NCBI RefSeq assembly: GCF_013283195.1
Contig: NZ_JABEKT010000002.1
Location: 620,001 to 684,000, forward strand
From: Ensifer adhaerens
Lineage (GTDB): Bacteria; Pseudomonadota; Alphaproteobacteria; Rhizobiales; Rhizobiaceae
Length of the DNA stretch: 64,000 nucleotides
Direction of reading: 5' to 3'
Shown: one piece after another, positions 26,482 to 35,880 of the stretch
Layout of the letters: every line of letters starts with the position of its first letter
Position numbering within the stretch: the first letter of the stretch is position 1
Notes under the pieces: model-generated
What the model was told of the DNA's origin: nothing
The model's database searches: none
The model's input: the letters and a program-made list of their open reading frames with translations, nothing else
Translations under genes and position numbers: made by a program

Positions 26482-29400
26482 GCGACCTCGACACGGAATC
26501 GAAGACGGCCTGGATTTCCCAGGGCTTCGAGCGGCTGGTCGATCGCGTCCGCAAGGCTCCTGCCGCTGTGCATTTCGATGTCCTGATCATTGGCAGCGGT
26601 TATGGCGGCGCGATTGCCGCTTCGACTTTCGCCGGGCGCACGCATGAGGGCAGGCCGATTTCGGTCGGCGTGCTGGAGCGCGGGCGCGAATACCTGCCGG
26701 GCTCCTTTCCGACAGGCCTTGGCGAATTGCCGCGCCATATTCGTGGTGACAACAACAAGGAGGGCCTGATCGATATCAGGATCGGTGCTGAGGTCGTTGC
26801 GGTCGTCGCCAACGGGATCGGCGGAGGATCGCTGATCAATGCCGGTGTCATGGAAACGCCGCTGCCAAGCGTTTTCCACAAGCGGTGGCCCACGGCCCTC
26901 AAGGATCTCTCGACCTGGAAATCCTATTTCGATCGTGCACGCGATCTGCTCGGTAGCACCGTCATGGGCGCTCCAAACACTATTGCCGACCATGTCGATG
27001 GCGTGCCGCAAAAGTTTAGGTCGGTGCGCGCAATCGCGCCGGACGGCAATTTCAGACCGGCTTCGATCACGGTCGCGATGAGTGACACCACCAGTTCCGG
27101 CAATGTGCGCCTGAACAAGTGCCTTCGCTGTGGTGATTGCGCGACCGGCTGTAATAGTGGCGCAAAGAACTCACTCGACGTCAATCTGCTGGTGAGCGCG
27201 AACCAATACGGTGCCGAAATCTTCAGCGGCGCAACGGTCCTCAGCCTGGCCAGGGATGGAGATGTCGGCTGGCTCGTCAGGGGCGTGCACACCAACGCGA
27301 AGCTCCGCAAGCGCGACACCGACCCGGTGGCGATCAGGGCCCGCAAGGTCGTGCTCGCCGCCGGTGCGCTCGGATCGAGCGAAATCCTCATGCGCTCTCG
27401 CGGCGCAGGCTTGCAACTGGCGGACAGGAACCTCGGCACAGGATGCTCGACCAATGGCGACATGCTGGTTGCCGACTATGCGACCGCCGCCGATGTCAAC
27501 ACCGTCGCCGACGAAACGATCAAGCCATCGACCCGGGCCATCGGGCCGATGATCACCGGGGTAATCGACCTTCGTGCCTCAAAGGGTGTGATGATCGAGG
27601 AGATGTCGGTGCCGGCGGCTCTGCGCATTGCCTTCGCCGAGGTTTTCGCCACCCTCAATATGCTGCACGGCCTCGCCAGGCATGATGGTACGCGGCACCG
27701 TCCGGGGTTTCCGGATGACGATATCTACGCAGCGCCGGCCGCACGCATCGGCCGCTCGGCACTTTACGCCGTCATGGCCGACGATGGAGCTGAGGGCCGG
27801 ATCGAACTCGATGGCGACCCAAATGCGGTCGATCGGGACGGCATTGCGCGGATCCGCTGGGACAAGCTGCAAACTCTGCCCGTTTTCGACAGGCAAGTCG
27901 AGGCACTCGCGGCGCTGACGAAAGGCACCGGTGGCCGGCTTATTCCCAATCCGGTCTGGAAGCTGTTGCCGGCCGACTTGACCTGGTTGCTGAAAGATCA
28001 GCGCGGGCCGCTGGCGACTTTCCATCCGCTTGGCGGCTGCGCGATGGCCGATACGGGCGCGGACGGTGTGGTCGATCACCTTGGCCGCGTCTTCACAGCG
28101 GTGGATTCCGACGCGGTGCATGACGATCTCGTCGTGCTCGACGGGTCGATCGTTCCGACCGCACTTGCGACAAACCCAGCCCTGACGATTGCTGCGATTG
28201 CGCTGCGCGCCGCGGAAGCGCTGGCCGAGGAATGGAACTATGATGCAGCCGAAGTTCGGCCCATCGGTTCCCCGCTGGTTCGGCCGGTCTTTCGCAACAC
28301 CGACGTCGCCGCGCGGGCGCAGTCAAGCGAGGTCGAAATCACCGAAAGGCTTGTCGGCCCCATCAGCTTGACGCCGGTGGATGGGATCGAGGAAACCCGG
28401 ATCGTCGAGCTGACCATGCGCTTCACGCCCATCTCGCTTTTGCAGTTGACGCCGAGCAATGGCAGCCACCCGATCCTTCGTGTCGCAACCGAAGTGCCGG
28501 ATGGTGCCATCCGAAGCCAGATCCGGATTTTCCCTCGGGACGTCTGGGAAACGCTGGAGACGACCTGGCTGCCCCTGCATGTGAAGGAGCGAAGGCTCGA
28601 TGCCGCCGCCGAATTCAGCGCGCCGATCTCCGGCAGTCTGCGGCTCTTCGAGCGCCAGCAGAGCTCGATGCCTGGGCGCGTGTGGCGCGCGGGCAAGGCC
28701 TGGGTGCTGAACCGGGGGCTTCGGGACGGCTACCAGGCACTCGCCGATGGAGACGATGGCCCCGGCCTCTGGTCGCGGCTCAAATCGGCTTTTGCGATTG
28801 CCAGCCGCTCCGGCGAGATCAGGACGCTCGGCTATGATCTGACCATTGGGCCGCAGGACGTCGGCGGCAAGATCGCGCTCGCCGGCAACCGTATCGTCGG
28901 CGTCAAGACCTTCACCTATGAGCGGCGCTGCAATCCCTGGCGCCAGCTTATGGAGATGACGCTCGACACGTTTCCGGGCTTGAGCCCCGGCAGCGGCGAG
29001 CGCGTGCTGAAACTCGACGTCGGTTATCTCGCGCGGATCGGCGTGCCGTTGTTCCGGGTCGTCGATCAACGCGACGGCGTCAACACCATCGCCGAATTGC
29101 TGACAGTCTTCGGCTTCATCGCGCGGCTTCTGCTCGGTCTGCATCTCTGGAGCTTTCGTGCTCCCGACCAGGACAAGCGACCGCGACCGGCGACCGTCAA
29201 CCGCCTGCCACCGACGACGCTGAAGCTCCCGGGCGGCGCGTCGATTACCGCCGAGCTGCATCGCATCGCGCTTGCGCCGGAACGGCCGGATGGCGGAGGC
29301 AGCGATGTGGCCGGCGAGGTGCGGCTGACGCGCTACCGCCATCCCAACAGCAAGAAGCGCCCGCTCATTATGTTGCACGGCCATAGCGCCAGCGGCACCA

Positions 29401-32144
29401 CCTTTGCGCATCACGCGGTCAACCCCAATTTCGCCAGCCATTTCTGGTGCACGGGTCGTGACATTTGGATCGCCGATCTCAGAACCAGCGCGGGCCAACC
29501 GACGGCGACAGAGGCGTGGAGCTTCGACCAGATCGGCAATGTCGACGTACCGGCGGCACTGAAGGCCGTGGCGGCAACGTCGCCGGACGGGACGGTCGAC
29601 GTGATCGCCCATTGCATGGGAGCCGTCGTCTTCAGCATCGCCGTGCTGAACGGCCATGCGACCGGGCTCGTCCATCGCGCCGCCTTCACGCAGGTCGGGC
29701 CGCTCGTCGTTTTTGCGCCGGCCAACATCTTTCGCGCCTATCTCACGCGCTACCTCATCGATTTCCTGCCGGGCAGCTACAGTTTCAACCCGAAGGAACC
29801 GACGCTTGCGGACGATCTTCTCGATCGTCTTCTGTCGTCGCTGCCCTATCCGGTCGAGGAGTTGGACGTCGAGAACCCGCGATGGCCAACGAAGCGCACG
29901 CCCTGGACGCGCACTCGGCATCGCATGGACGCGCTCTACGGACGCCATTTCGATGTGCGCAACATGGAGCCCGAAGTGCTGCGCTACATCGACGAGCATT
30001 TCGGTCCGTCGAGCCTGTCGACGGTGTCGTCCCACCTGCATTTCGTGCGTTCCTCGACGATGACGGATTTTCAAGGGCGCAACGGTCTGGTCTCGCGCCA
30101 GAACCTGACAAAGCACTGGTCGTTCCCGACCTTCAGCGTGCATGGGGGAGAAAACGGACTGTCACATGTCTCGACCGTTGATCGCATGCGGCAGATTTTT
30201 GGCGCCGCCGGCCGGGTCTATATGCCTCCCTTCGTCATTCCGGGCGCGGGCCACCAGGACGCGCTGGTCGGAACGACGCGGCACGCGGCCTTGGCGCAGA
30301 TACAGCAGTTTTTCGACGCCGACATACCGGCGGGCGTCGTCAAGGCCGACAGTGAAAAAGTGGTCTATCCGCCCTGGATCGGTCCGATCATTACCGAAGA
30401 GCGCCCGAAGACCCCGGCGCTGGTCATCCGCCTCGGTTCGGCGCCCTTGCATCGGGCGACCGAAGCCGCATTGCTCCTGCGCATCCGGATGGTCGATGAT
30501 CGTATCTGTCGGCCGGATGATCCGACACAGCCCTGGGACACAGCCTATCTCCTGGAGCATCTCGTTGCCTATACCTCGAAGGCACTTGAGGACGATGGGT
30601 GGGATGCGTTCGAAGTTCCATTGCTCGCCCGCATGCCCGGCCATGGAATTGCCGATCGCAGCGATGCCCTTCTGGTTCTGCTGGCCTATGACGAGGATGC
30701 GGCGGTGGCCGCACCGGACCTCGATCGTGAAGAGCCGCCGTCGCCGCTTGAACGCGTCGTGCCCGGTCCTGCCGCCCTGGCGCCGGCCTATGGTTACTTC
30801 GTTGCCGATATCGGGCAAAGGCGGATGCGGCGGCTCGATCCGACGGGAGCGGCCGGCAATGCCGCTTGCGGGCAGGCTGTCGCGTTCGCCTACAGCCGTT
30901 TTGAGAAGATGGCCGCGGCCGTGGAGCGCGCGATGGCCTTTCCATCGCCGAGGGCAGGGCGCCAGGGCTTCATGCAGTCGGCGCATCCACCTGTTGCCGA
31001 GCAGGATTTCGATCTGAGGGACGGCATCGTCCCCTATGATCCACCGGCACTTCCGCCCCTGGAACCGGCGCCGAACGGAACCAGTTTCTCGCTCTCTTCC
31101 TGCCAGTATCCGGCTGGGTTTCTCGACGCGGCGGTCGCCTACCGCGGCTATGGGCGCATTGCTGAACGGCTGGAGGCCCGTGCTGGGATCAAGCCGCGCT
31201 TCGCGCTTTTCGTCGGTGGCCAGGTCTATGTCGATCCGACGGCGGGGCTCTATGACCCTACCCGACGGGATGATCGTTACCGCCTGCCCTACGAGGCCTG
31301 GCTGAGCCAGAGCAGCGTGCGCAACGTCTTGCGACAGATCCCGTCCTTCATGCTGCCCGACGACCAGGAGATCGACGACAGTTGGGAGCCGATCTCCGAT
31401 CCGGATGACGATGATAATGCCGGCAAGGCGATGCGCGGTGTCGAAGCCTACCGGAAGTACCAACGGGGCAAAGATGCCAAGCTCGATATGTTCGATTTCG
31501 ACGGTTTCCATTTCTTCATGCTCGACACGCGTACGCAGCGAGCCCACCGAAAGGTGGGTGATGGCCTGAAGGCGTCCGCGATGTTCGCGCCGTCGATGAT
31601 GGAAAGCTTGAAGCAATGGTTGTTGCTAGCTCCCGGGCCGAAGTTCGTCGTATCTCCTGCTATGTTGCTGCCGCGGCATCGGCGCGCCACCCAGCGCGAT
31701 CAAAGCCTTTCCTGGACGAACTTGTCCGCGTTGCATTCCGACGGATGGGACGGCTACCCCAACACGCTTGGCGAGGTGCTTGGCTATATCTCCGAGAACC
31801 GAATCGAGCATGTGGTGTTTCTCTCGGGAGGCGAACACCGTGCTGGTGTCGCGACGGTCGACCTCTTCGACGAGGATGGCTCCGTCACCCGTGTTCACTC
31901 GATCCATACGGCGGCGATGTTTGCGCCCTATCCGTTCGCCAACCGCATCGACGAGGAAATTGTCGAAAGCGAAACGATCGAAGTCCGGTCGGGCGCGAGG
32001 ATCTACCGGTGCGCCGTCAACGCAACGCTGCCGGCCCCTGGTGACGGGGCGACGTTCCTGCGCGTTCGCCGGGCCGAAACCGAAACCGGATGGGAACTCG
32101 ATTGCGAGTTCGGCGATGGCGCGGTGCAGACGCTGGCAATCTGA
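26478..32144 (+). CDS. Triple fusion: GMC oxidoreductase, alpha/beta hydrolase and PhoD-like domain
   Basis: A 1,888-residue protein with no signal peptide. Residues about 30-590 are a cholesterol-oxidase-like GMC domain: FAD loop IGSGYGGAIAAS, Cys cluster CLRCGDCATGC near 215, and HPLGGC with His516. A linking region follows, then an alpha/beta hydrolase at about 950-1285: LHGHSASG oxyanion strand, nucleophile elbow AHCMGA with Cys1046 in place of Ser, and GAGHQDAL with His1259. From about 1535 it resembles PhoD/metallophosphatases, but usual ligands are altered: VGGQVY (normally GDQIY) at 1581, DDQE (normally DDHE) at 1630, and SGGEH near the end. The third domain may therefore be non-catalytic. 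The start at ATG 26478 has GGGGG five bases upstream. Substrate unknown; steroid, terpenoid or lipid-like compounds fit the GMC branch. Confidence 0.85.
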   Translation: MSDLDTESKTAWISQGFERLVDRVRKAPAAVHFDVLIIGSGYGGAIAASTFAGRTHEGRPISVGVLERGREYLPGSFPTGLGELPRHIRGDNNKEGLIDIRIGAEVVAVVANGIGGGSLINAGVMETPLPSVFHKRWPTALKDLSTWKSYFDRARDLLGSTVMGAPNTIADHVDGVPQKFRSVRAIAPDGNFRPASITVAMSDTTSSGNVRLNKCLRCGDCATGCNSGAKNSLDVNLLVSANQYGAEIFSGATVLSLARDGDVGWLVRGVHTNAKLRKRDTDPVAIRARKVVLAAGALGSSEILMRSRGAGLQLADRNLGTGCSTNGDMLVADYATAADVNTVADETIKPSTRAIGPMITGVIDLRASKGVMIEEMSVPAALRIAFAEVFATLNMLHGLARHDGTRHRPGFPDDDIYAAPAARIGRSALYAVMADDGAEGRIELDGDPNAVDRDGIARIRWDKLQTLPVFDRQVEALAALTKGTGGRLIPNPVWKLLPADLTWLLKDQRGPLATFHPLGGCAMADTGADGVVDHLGRVFTAVDSDAVHDDLVVLDGSIVPTALATNPALTIAAIALRAAEALAEEWNYDAAEVRPIGSPLVRPVFRNTDVAARAQSSEVEITERLVGPISLTPVDGIEETRIVELTMRFTPISLLQLTPSNGSHPILRVATEVPDGAIRSQIRIFPRDVWETLETTWLPLHVKERRLDAAAEFSAPISGSLRLFERQQSSMPGRVWRAGKAWVLNRGLRDGYQALADGDDGPGLWSRLKSAFAIASRSGEIRTLGYDLTIGPQDVGGKIALAGNRIVGVKTFTYERRCNPWRQLMEMTLDTFPGLSPGSGERVLKLDVGYLARIGVPLFRVVDQRDGVNTIAELLTVFGFIARLLLGLHLWSFRAPDQDKRPRPATVNRLPPTTLKLPGGASITAELHRIALAPERPDGGGSDVAGEVRLTRYRHPNSKKRPLIMLHGHSASGTTFAHHAVNPNFASHFWCTGRDIWIADLRTSAGQPTATEAWSFDQIGNVDVPAALKAVAATSPDGTVDVIAHCMGAVVFSIAVLNGHATGLVHRAAFTQVGPLVVFAPANIFRAYLTRYLIDFLPGSYSFNPKEPTLADDLLDRLLSSLPYPVEELDVENPRWPTKRTPWTRTRHRMDALYGRHFDVRNMEPEVLRYIDEHFGPSSLSTVSSHLHFVRSSTMTDFQGRNGLVSRQNLTKHWSFPTFSVHGGENGLSHVSTVDRMRQIFGAAGRVYMPPFVIPGAGHQDALVGTTRHAALAQIQQFFDADIPAGVVKADSEKVVYPPWIGPIITEERPKTPALVIRLGSAPLHRATEAALLLRIRMVDDRICRPDDPTQPWDTAYLLEHLVAYTSKALEDDGWDAFEVPLLARMPGHGIADRSDALLVLLAYDEDAAVAAPDLDREEPPSPLERVVPGPAALAPAYGYFVADIGQRRMRRLDPTGAAGNAACGQAVAFAYSRFEKMAAAVERAMAFPSPRAGRQGFMQSAHPPVAEQDFDLRDGIVPYDPPALPPLEPAPNGTSFSLSSCQYPAGFLDAAVAYRGYGRIAERLEARAGIKPRFALFVGGQVYVDPTAGLYDPTRRDDRYRLPYEAWLSQSSVRNVLRQIPSFMLPDDQEIDDSWEPISDPDDDDNAGKAMRGVEAYRKYQRGKDAKLDMFDFDGFHFFMLDTRTQRAHRKVGDGLKASAMFAPSMMESLKQWLLLAPGPKFVVSPAMLLPRHRRATQRDQSLSWTNLSALHSDGWDGYPNTLGEVLGYISENRIEHVVFLSGGEHRAGVATVDLFDEDGSVTRVHSIHTAAMFAPYPFANRIDEEIVESETIEVRSGARIYRCAVNATLPAPGDGATFLRVRRAETETGWELDCEFGDGAVQTLAI

Positions 32145-32180
32145 TGGATTTGAGCGCGGCCTGCCCGCAGGCGGGCCGTT

Positions 32181-33089
32181 TCAGCGATATCCTGCTGCAT
32201 CAGCGGGTTTGTCCGTTTCCATCACCTCGCGCATGTAGCGCCAGCAATCGGGGCGCGAGCCGTCGAGGTCGGTGAAGCCGTATGCCTGGGCGATGTTGCC
32301 GCTCGACAGCGATTGTCCGTTCCATCGCGCTTTTTGCGGGTCCGCGGCAACTGCGGCTACGGCGCGGCCGACGAAGCGCGGACTTTCGGAAATGACGAAA
32401 TGCGGCTGGAGCTTCGTTGCTTCCTGCCAGGTTTCTTCCGTTACCTGGAAATGCTCCAGCATCATCTCCGATCGCATCCAGCCAGGCGTAATCGATATGG
32501 CCGTGGCGCCGTGCGGCGCCAAATCCTTGGCATGTGCCCAGGCCATGCGATTGGCCGCGACCTTCGCGAGGTCGTAGAACGGCGAGAGCCGGTAGTGTTC
32601 TGCGTTGTATTCGGCAGTCCCGTCCGTCACCTCGACCAGCAGCCCGCCGCTATTCTCGATCATCAGCGGCAGGGCGTGATGGGCAGTGATCAGATGCGTG
32701 TCGATTGCCAGCCGGAGCAGCTTCAAGCCGTTGTCGAGGTCATGGTCCCATACCGGCTTGTTCCATTCGAAAAGGTTTTCGCCGCCCCAGATATCGTTGA
32801 CGAGAATATCGAGCCGACCTTGTTCCGTGCGGATGCGCTCGACGAGCGCTTTCACCTCTTGAGATTGCAGGTGGTCGACCTGCACCGCGATACCTTCGCC
32901 GCCAAGCGCGCTGACGAGTTCCGCCGTCTCCTCGATCGTTTCCGGGCGCTTGTAGTCCGATTGCTGGCTTCTCGTGGTGCGGCCGGTGACATAGACCGTC
33001 GCGCCCGCGGCTCCGAGCTCAGCGGCAATGCCGCGTCCGCCGCCGCGCGTGGCGCCTGCGACCAGCGCTATTTTTCCCTTGAGCATCAT
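32181..33089 (-). CDS. Short-chain dehydrogenase, DHRS1-like
   Basis: A 302-residue SDR with an extended glycine loop GATRGGGRGIA, a long insertion after it (GRTTRSQQSDYKRPETIEE) and the catalytic YDLAK. This pattern resembles the DHRS1-like subgroup rather than FabG. The INVDIWGG-type region reads VNDIWGGENLFEWNKP. Two ATGs occur in tandem behind GGAGGAAAA; I use the first at 33089. It is divergent from a TetR gene 88 bases away with a dyad between them, so it is probably the regulated target. The substrate is unknown; TetR-SDR pairs often answer to reactive carbonyls or xenobiotics. Confidence 0.85.
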   Translation of the reverse strand: MMLKGKIALVAGATRGGGRGIAAELGAAGATVYVTGRTTRSQQSDYKRPETIEETAELVSALGGEGIAVQVDHLQSQEVKALVERIRTEQGRLDILVNDIWGGENLFEWNKPVWDHDLDNGLKLLRLAIDTHLITAHHALPLMIENSGGLLVEVTDGTAEYNAEHYRLSPFYDLAKVAANRMAWAHAKDLAPHGATAISITPGWMRSEMMLEHFQVTEETWQEATKLQPHFVISESPRFVGRAVAAVAADPQKARWNGQSLSSGNIAQAYGFTDLDGSRPDCWRYMREVMETDKPADAAGYR

Positions 33090-33145
33090 TTTTCCTCCAT
33101 CGGCGATCCGCGCCATCTGGTCGTGGCGACGGGAATGAGATATAT

Positions 33146-33161
33146 AAACGATTATTCGGTT
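33146..33161. promoter_or_regulatory. Candidate TetR operator
   Basis: AAACGA-TTAT-TCGGTT is a near-perfect dyad (one mismatch) in the AT-rich divergent gap between the SDR and TetR starts. It ends 16 bases before the TetR ATG, a typical autoregulatory position. Confidence 0.45.
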
Positions 33162-33177
33162 ATTAATGAGAGTCAAG

Positions 33178-33762
33178 ATGCCGCGCCCCAAAACGATGCC
33201 CGACGAAGATGTGCTGGCCGCCGCGCTGGCGATCATGCATGCAAGCGGACCGGAGGGCCTGACCTTCGCCGCCCTTGCCGTGAGCACGGGGCTCTCCGCC
33301 TCCACGCTGGTCCAGCGGTTCGAAAACAAGCAGAACCTTGTCCAGCGCACGCTTCTGCAGGCCTGGGACGGGCTCGACCGCTTGACTGCAGAGCTTGCGG
33401 CCACCCTACCGATGACACCGGAAGGTGCCGTCGATCTGCTCGCCGGACTGTCGGGCGATTATGGTGGCATCGAAGCCTACGCCGACGGGTTGCGGGTCCT
33501 GCGCGAGGATTTGCGCGACCCGGCGCTTCGCGCCCGCGGCGCGCGGTGGCGCGATGCCCTTTCTGAAGCGCTGGACGTACGTCTCGCCGGTCCGTCGGCG
33601 CCGATGCCCGGTATCGGTTTGCTGATGGCGTCCCATTGGCAGGGGGCTCTGCTTTGGTGGAGTTTCGACCCGCAGATCCCGGTTGCGGATTTCGTCCGGC
33701 AGAGCCTGCGCCGTTTCGTGTCGGTGCTTGCCGCAGGCGCTGCCGGCCCGCAGGAAGCGTGA
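33178..33762 (+). CDS. TetR-family transcriptional regulator
   Basis: A 194-residue TetR-type repressor. The helix-turn-helix covers about residues 6-52 (DEDVLAAALAIMHASGPEGLTFAALAVSTGLSASTLVQRFENKQNLV), followed by an all-helical ligand domain with a Trp-rich C-terminal part (HWQGALLWWSF). I start at ATG 33178, which has GAGAG upstream; the earlier in-frame ATG at 33166 has none. It is divergent from the SDR at 32181, which it probably controls along with itself. The effector is unknown. Confidence 0.85.
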   Translation: MPRPKTMPDEDVLAAALAIMHASGPEGLTFAALAVSTGLSASTLVQRFENKQNLVQRTLLQAWDGLDRLTAELAATLPMTPEGAVDLLAGLSGDYGGIEAYADGLRVLREDLRDPALRARGARWRDALSEALDVRLAGPSAPMPGIGLLMASHWQGALLWWSFDPQIPVADFVRQSLRRFVSVLAAGAAGPQEA

Positions 33763-33871
33763 AACCGGTGCACGGATACGCCAGGTCCGGGCTTTTCACC
33801 GGGCTTCAAATCAGCGTGACAATGAATGTCGTCCGATGACGCGGCCGCGCTTTCACCCTAGATCGGAATAT

Positions 33872-34894
33872 ATGATCAGATTTGCCGCTGCATTGTTCTG
33901 GCTTCTGGCGATGTGCTCCCTGGCAGTCGCACAGGAGCGGCCTTCGCTTCCGACGCTGTTGGAGGGACTTGCAGCGCGAGACGACCTGACGCCGCTGAAG
34001 ACGGTGATCGTCGCCCGATCCGGTGCCGTCGTTGCCGAGCGTGGCTACCGGGGCAATCGCCCTTCGGACAGCACCAACATCAAGTCGGCTTCCAAATCGA
34101 TCGTGTCGGCGCTCGTCGGCATCGCGATCGACAAGGGGCTGCTGCAGGGGCCGGAGCAAAAGATTGCGCCGATCCTCGAGTCCGACCTGCCGGTGTCCCC
34201 GGACCCGCGGCTTCAGGACATCACCATCGGTCATCTGCTGTCGATGCAGGCCGGGCTTGGACGAATGTCCGGCCCCAATTACGGCCGCTGGGTGTCGAGC
34301 CGCAATTGGGTTCGCTCCGCGTTGGCACAGCCGTTCGACGATGAACCCGGCGGGGAGATGCTCTATTCGACTGCGTCCACTCACCTGCTTTCCGCAATTC
34401 TGACCAGGGTTAGCGGCAAGCCGACCCTTGCTCTTGCCCGCGAATGGCTCGGCCCGATCAAGGGCTTTCGCATCGATGGGTGGGACCGCGATCCGCAAGG
34501 CATCTATCTGGGCGGCAACCAGATGGCGATGAGCGCGCGATCGCTGCTTGCCTTCGGCGAGGTTTATCGCAACGGCGGCAAGACGGCCGAAGGGCGACAG
34601 GTCGTGCCGGCTGAGTGGATCGCGCAGTCCTGGCAACCGCGCACCAATTCGCGCTTCTCCGGGGACATCTACGGTTATGGCTGGTTTCAGCGCCAGATCG
34701 CTGGCGAGACTGTGCACTTCGCCTGGGGGTATGGAGGCCAGATGCTCTATATCGTGTCGGCGCTCGAGCTGACCGTGGTGATGACCTCGCAGGAGAGCGC
34801 CCCGTCGGCACGCACCGGTTACCGCGATGCCTTGCATCTCTTGCTCGGCAACATCATCGACACGGTCAAGGCCGCGCCACGTCTCGGCGAATAG
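33872..34894 (+). CDS. Exported serine hydrolase (class C beta-lactamase family)
   Basis: A 340-residue protein of the beta-lactamase/esterase (AmpC-like) family. The signal peptide MIRFAAALFWLLAMCSLAVAQ is clear. The nucleophile motif is SASK (S-x-x-K) near residue 72, the second motif is YST near 165, and the third region reads WGYGGQ instead of KTG. Such members are usually esterases, peptidases or amidases rather than true beta-lactamases. The frame is open upstream to 33683 inside the TetR gene, but only the ATG at 33872 gives a signal peptide. The substrate is unknown. Confidence 0.85.
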   Translation: MIRFAAALFWLLAMCSLAVAQERPSLPTLLEGLAARDDLTPLKTVIVARSGAVVAERGYRGNRPSDSTNIKSASKSIVSALVGIAIDKGLLQGPEQKIAPILESDLPVSPDPRLQDITIGHLLSMQAGLGRMSGPNYGRWVSSRNWVRSALAQPFDDEPGGEMLYSTASTHLLSAILTRVSGKPTLALAREWLGPIKGFRIDGWDRDPQGIYLGGNQMAMSARSLLAFGEVYRNGGKTAEGRQVVPAEWIAQSWQPRTNSRFSGDIYGYGWFQRQIAGETVHFAWGYGGQMLYIVSALELTVVMTSQESAPSARTGYRDALHLLLGNIIDTVKAAPRLGE

Positions 34895-35094
34895 CGGCGG
34901 TTCGCGACGTCCGTCATTCGAAAATCATCTGAACCGATGGCCGGCACTGGGCGAACTCGACTGTGACGAAAACAAGCTCGATCTAACCCAATCCCGGCCA
35001 TTCCAGGGGTGAGCTATTCCGCAGCTGTTGATGTCAGGACTCTGGCTGGGCAGGGGGCCGTATTCGCCCAACCGGACAAAGGTCCAACGCAGAT

Positions 35095-35877
35095 TCAGCG
35101 GGAGATGCGTTTAAGAACACCATCGAGCGCTCGTCTCAGGGCATCCGTCCCGCCCTGACCGTCGAAGTCTTGAAACACTTGCTCGTTCAAACCGCCCCTG
35201 GTGGCGAATTCGCGGCTCAAATCGATGAATTTGATATCTTCTTCGGCATGAGCTGCTGCTTCTGCAAGACCGGCAAAGAGTGGCGTGAGATAGGCGCGGC
35301 CCTTTTCTTCCGGCAACCCGTTTTCCGCGAGCCACTCCGTCGTGCGGTGCATGATGCCGAAATAGGTCGCCATCAGGGCGCTCGCGGTAGCGAGGAGGTC
35401 GTATTCCGCCTTGGTTTCGCATTCGACGGCGTTGCCGAGCACGTTGAAGATAGCGGCCGTGCCCTCATCCGGTGGGTAGACGGCGGTGACGCCCTTCCGC
35501 CGGGAGACGAAGGGTAGGGGGATGGCCTGAGTGAGCTCAACGTCGGCGCCGATCCAGTCGCGGAGTGCTTGTCTCCCGGTAGCGGCGACGACGCTGATCA
35601 CCCTCTGGTCGTCACGAAACCGCAGGGGGCGAATGACGTCCTCGGCGATCTGCGGGCGGATCGCCAGGACGACCGTATCGCAGCCGTCGACGATCGCCTG
35701 GTTGTCGTTGGAGACCAGCACTTGCGGGAATTCGGCGGCGAGCGCCGCCGAAATATCCGCGCTGCGCATCGACACCATAACATGCGGGACCGCAGCGGGC
35801 TTTGCGAGCAGGCCGCGCACCATGGCGTCGGTGATGGCGCCTGTTCCGATGAATCCGATCTTCTGGGGCAGGGGCAT
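35095..35877 (-). CDS. Pyrroline-5-carboxylate reductase-like protein
   Basis: A 260-residue ProC-family reductase. The N-terminal NADPH loop is GFIGTGAITDAMVRGL, and the C-terminal family block reads TRGGLNEQVFQDF. The ATG at 35877 starts three bases after the GntR stop, so the two are co-transcribed. Housekeeping ProC makes proline. This copy is next to an imino-acid-like catabolic cluster, so reduction of a cyclic imine intermediate such as a pyrroline carboxylate is a plausible alternative. I leave the symbol empty for that reason. Confidence 0.83.
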   Translation of the reverse strand: MPLPQKIGFIGTGAITDAMVRGLLAKPAAVPHVMVSMRSADISAALAAEFPQVLVSNDNQAIVDGCDTVVLAIRPQIAEDVIRPLRFRDDQRVISVVAATGRQALRDWIGADVELTQAIPLPFVSRRKGVTAVYPPDEGTAAIFNVLGNAVECETKAEYDLLATASALMATYFGIMHRTTEWLAENGLPEEKGRAYLTPLFAGLAEAAAHAEEDIKFIDLSREFATRGGLNEQVFQDFDGQGGTDALRRALDGVLKRISR

Positions 35878-35880
35878 GGT

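Noticed and set aside
28323-30143. A 606-residue minus-strand frame inside the triple-fusion gene.
   Set aside because: No recognisable domain; codon and residue bias are those of an antisense frame, whereas the plus strand encodes conserved motifs throughout.
33872-34894. Antibiotic-resistance beta-lactamase.
   Set aside because: The SxxK and YS motifs fit, but the KTG motif is absent and the context does not suggest resistance; an esterase or peptidase is more likely.
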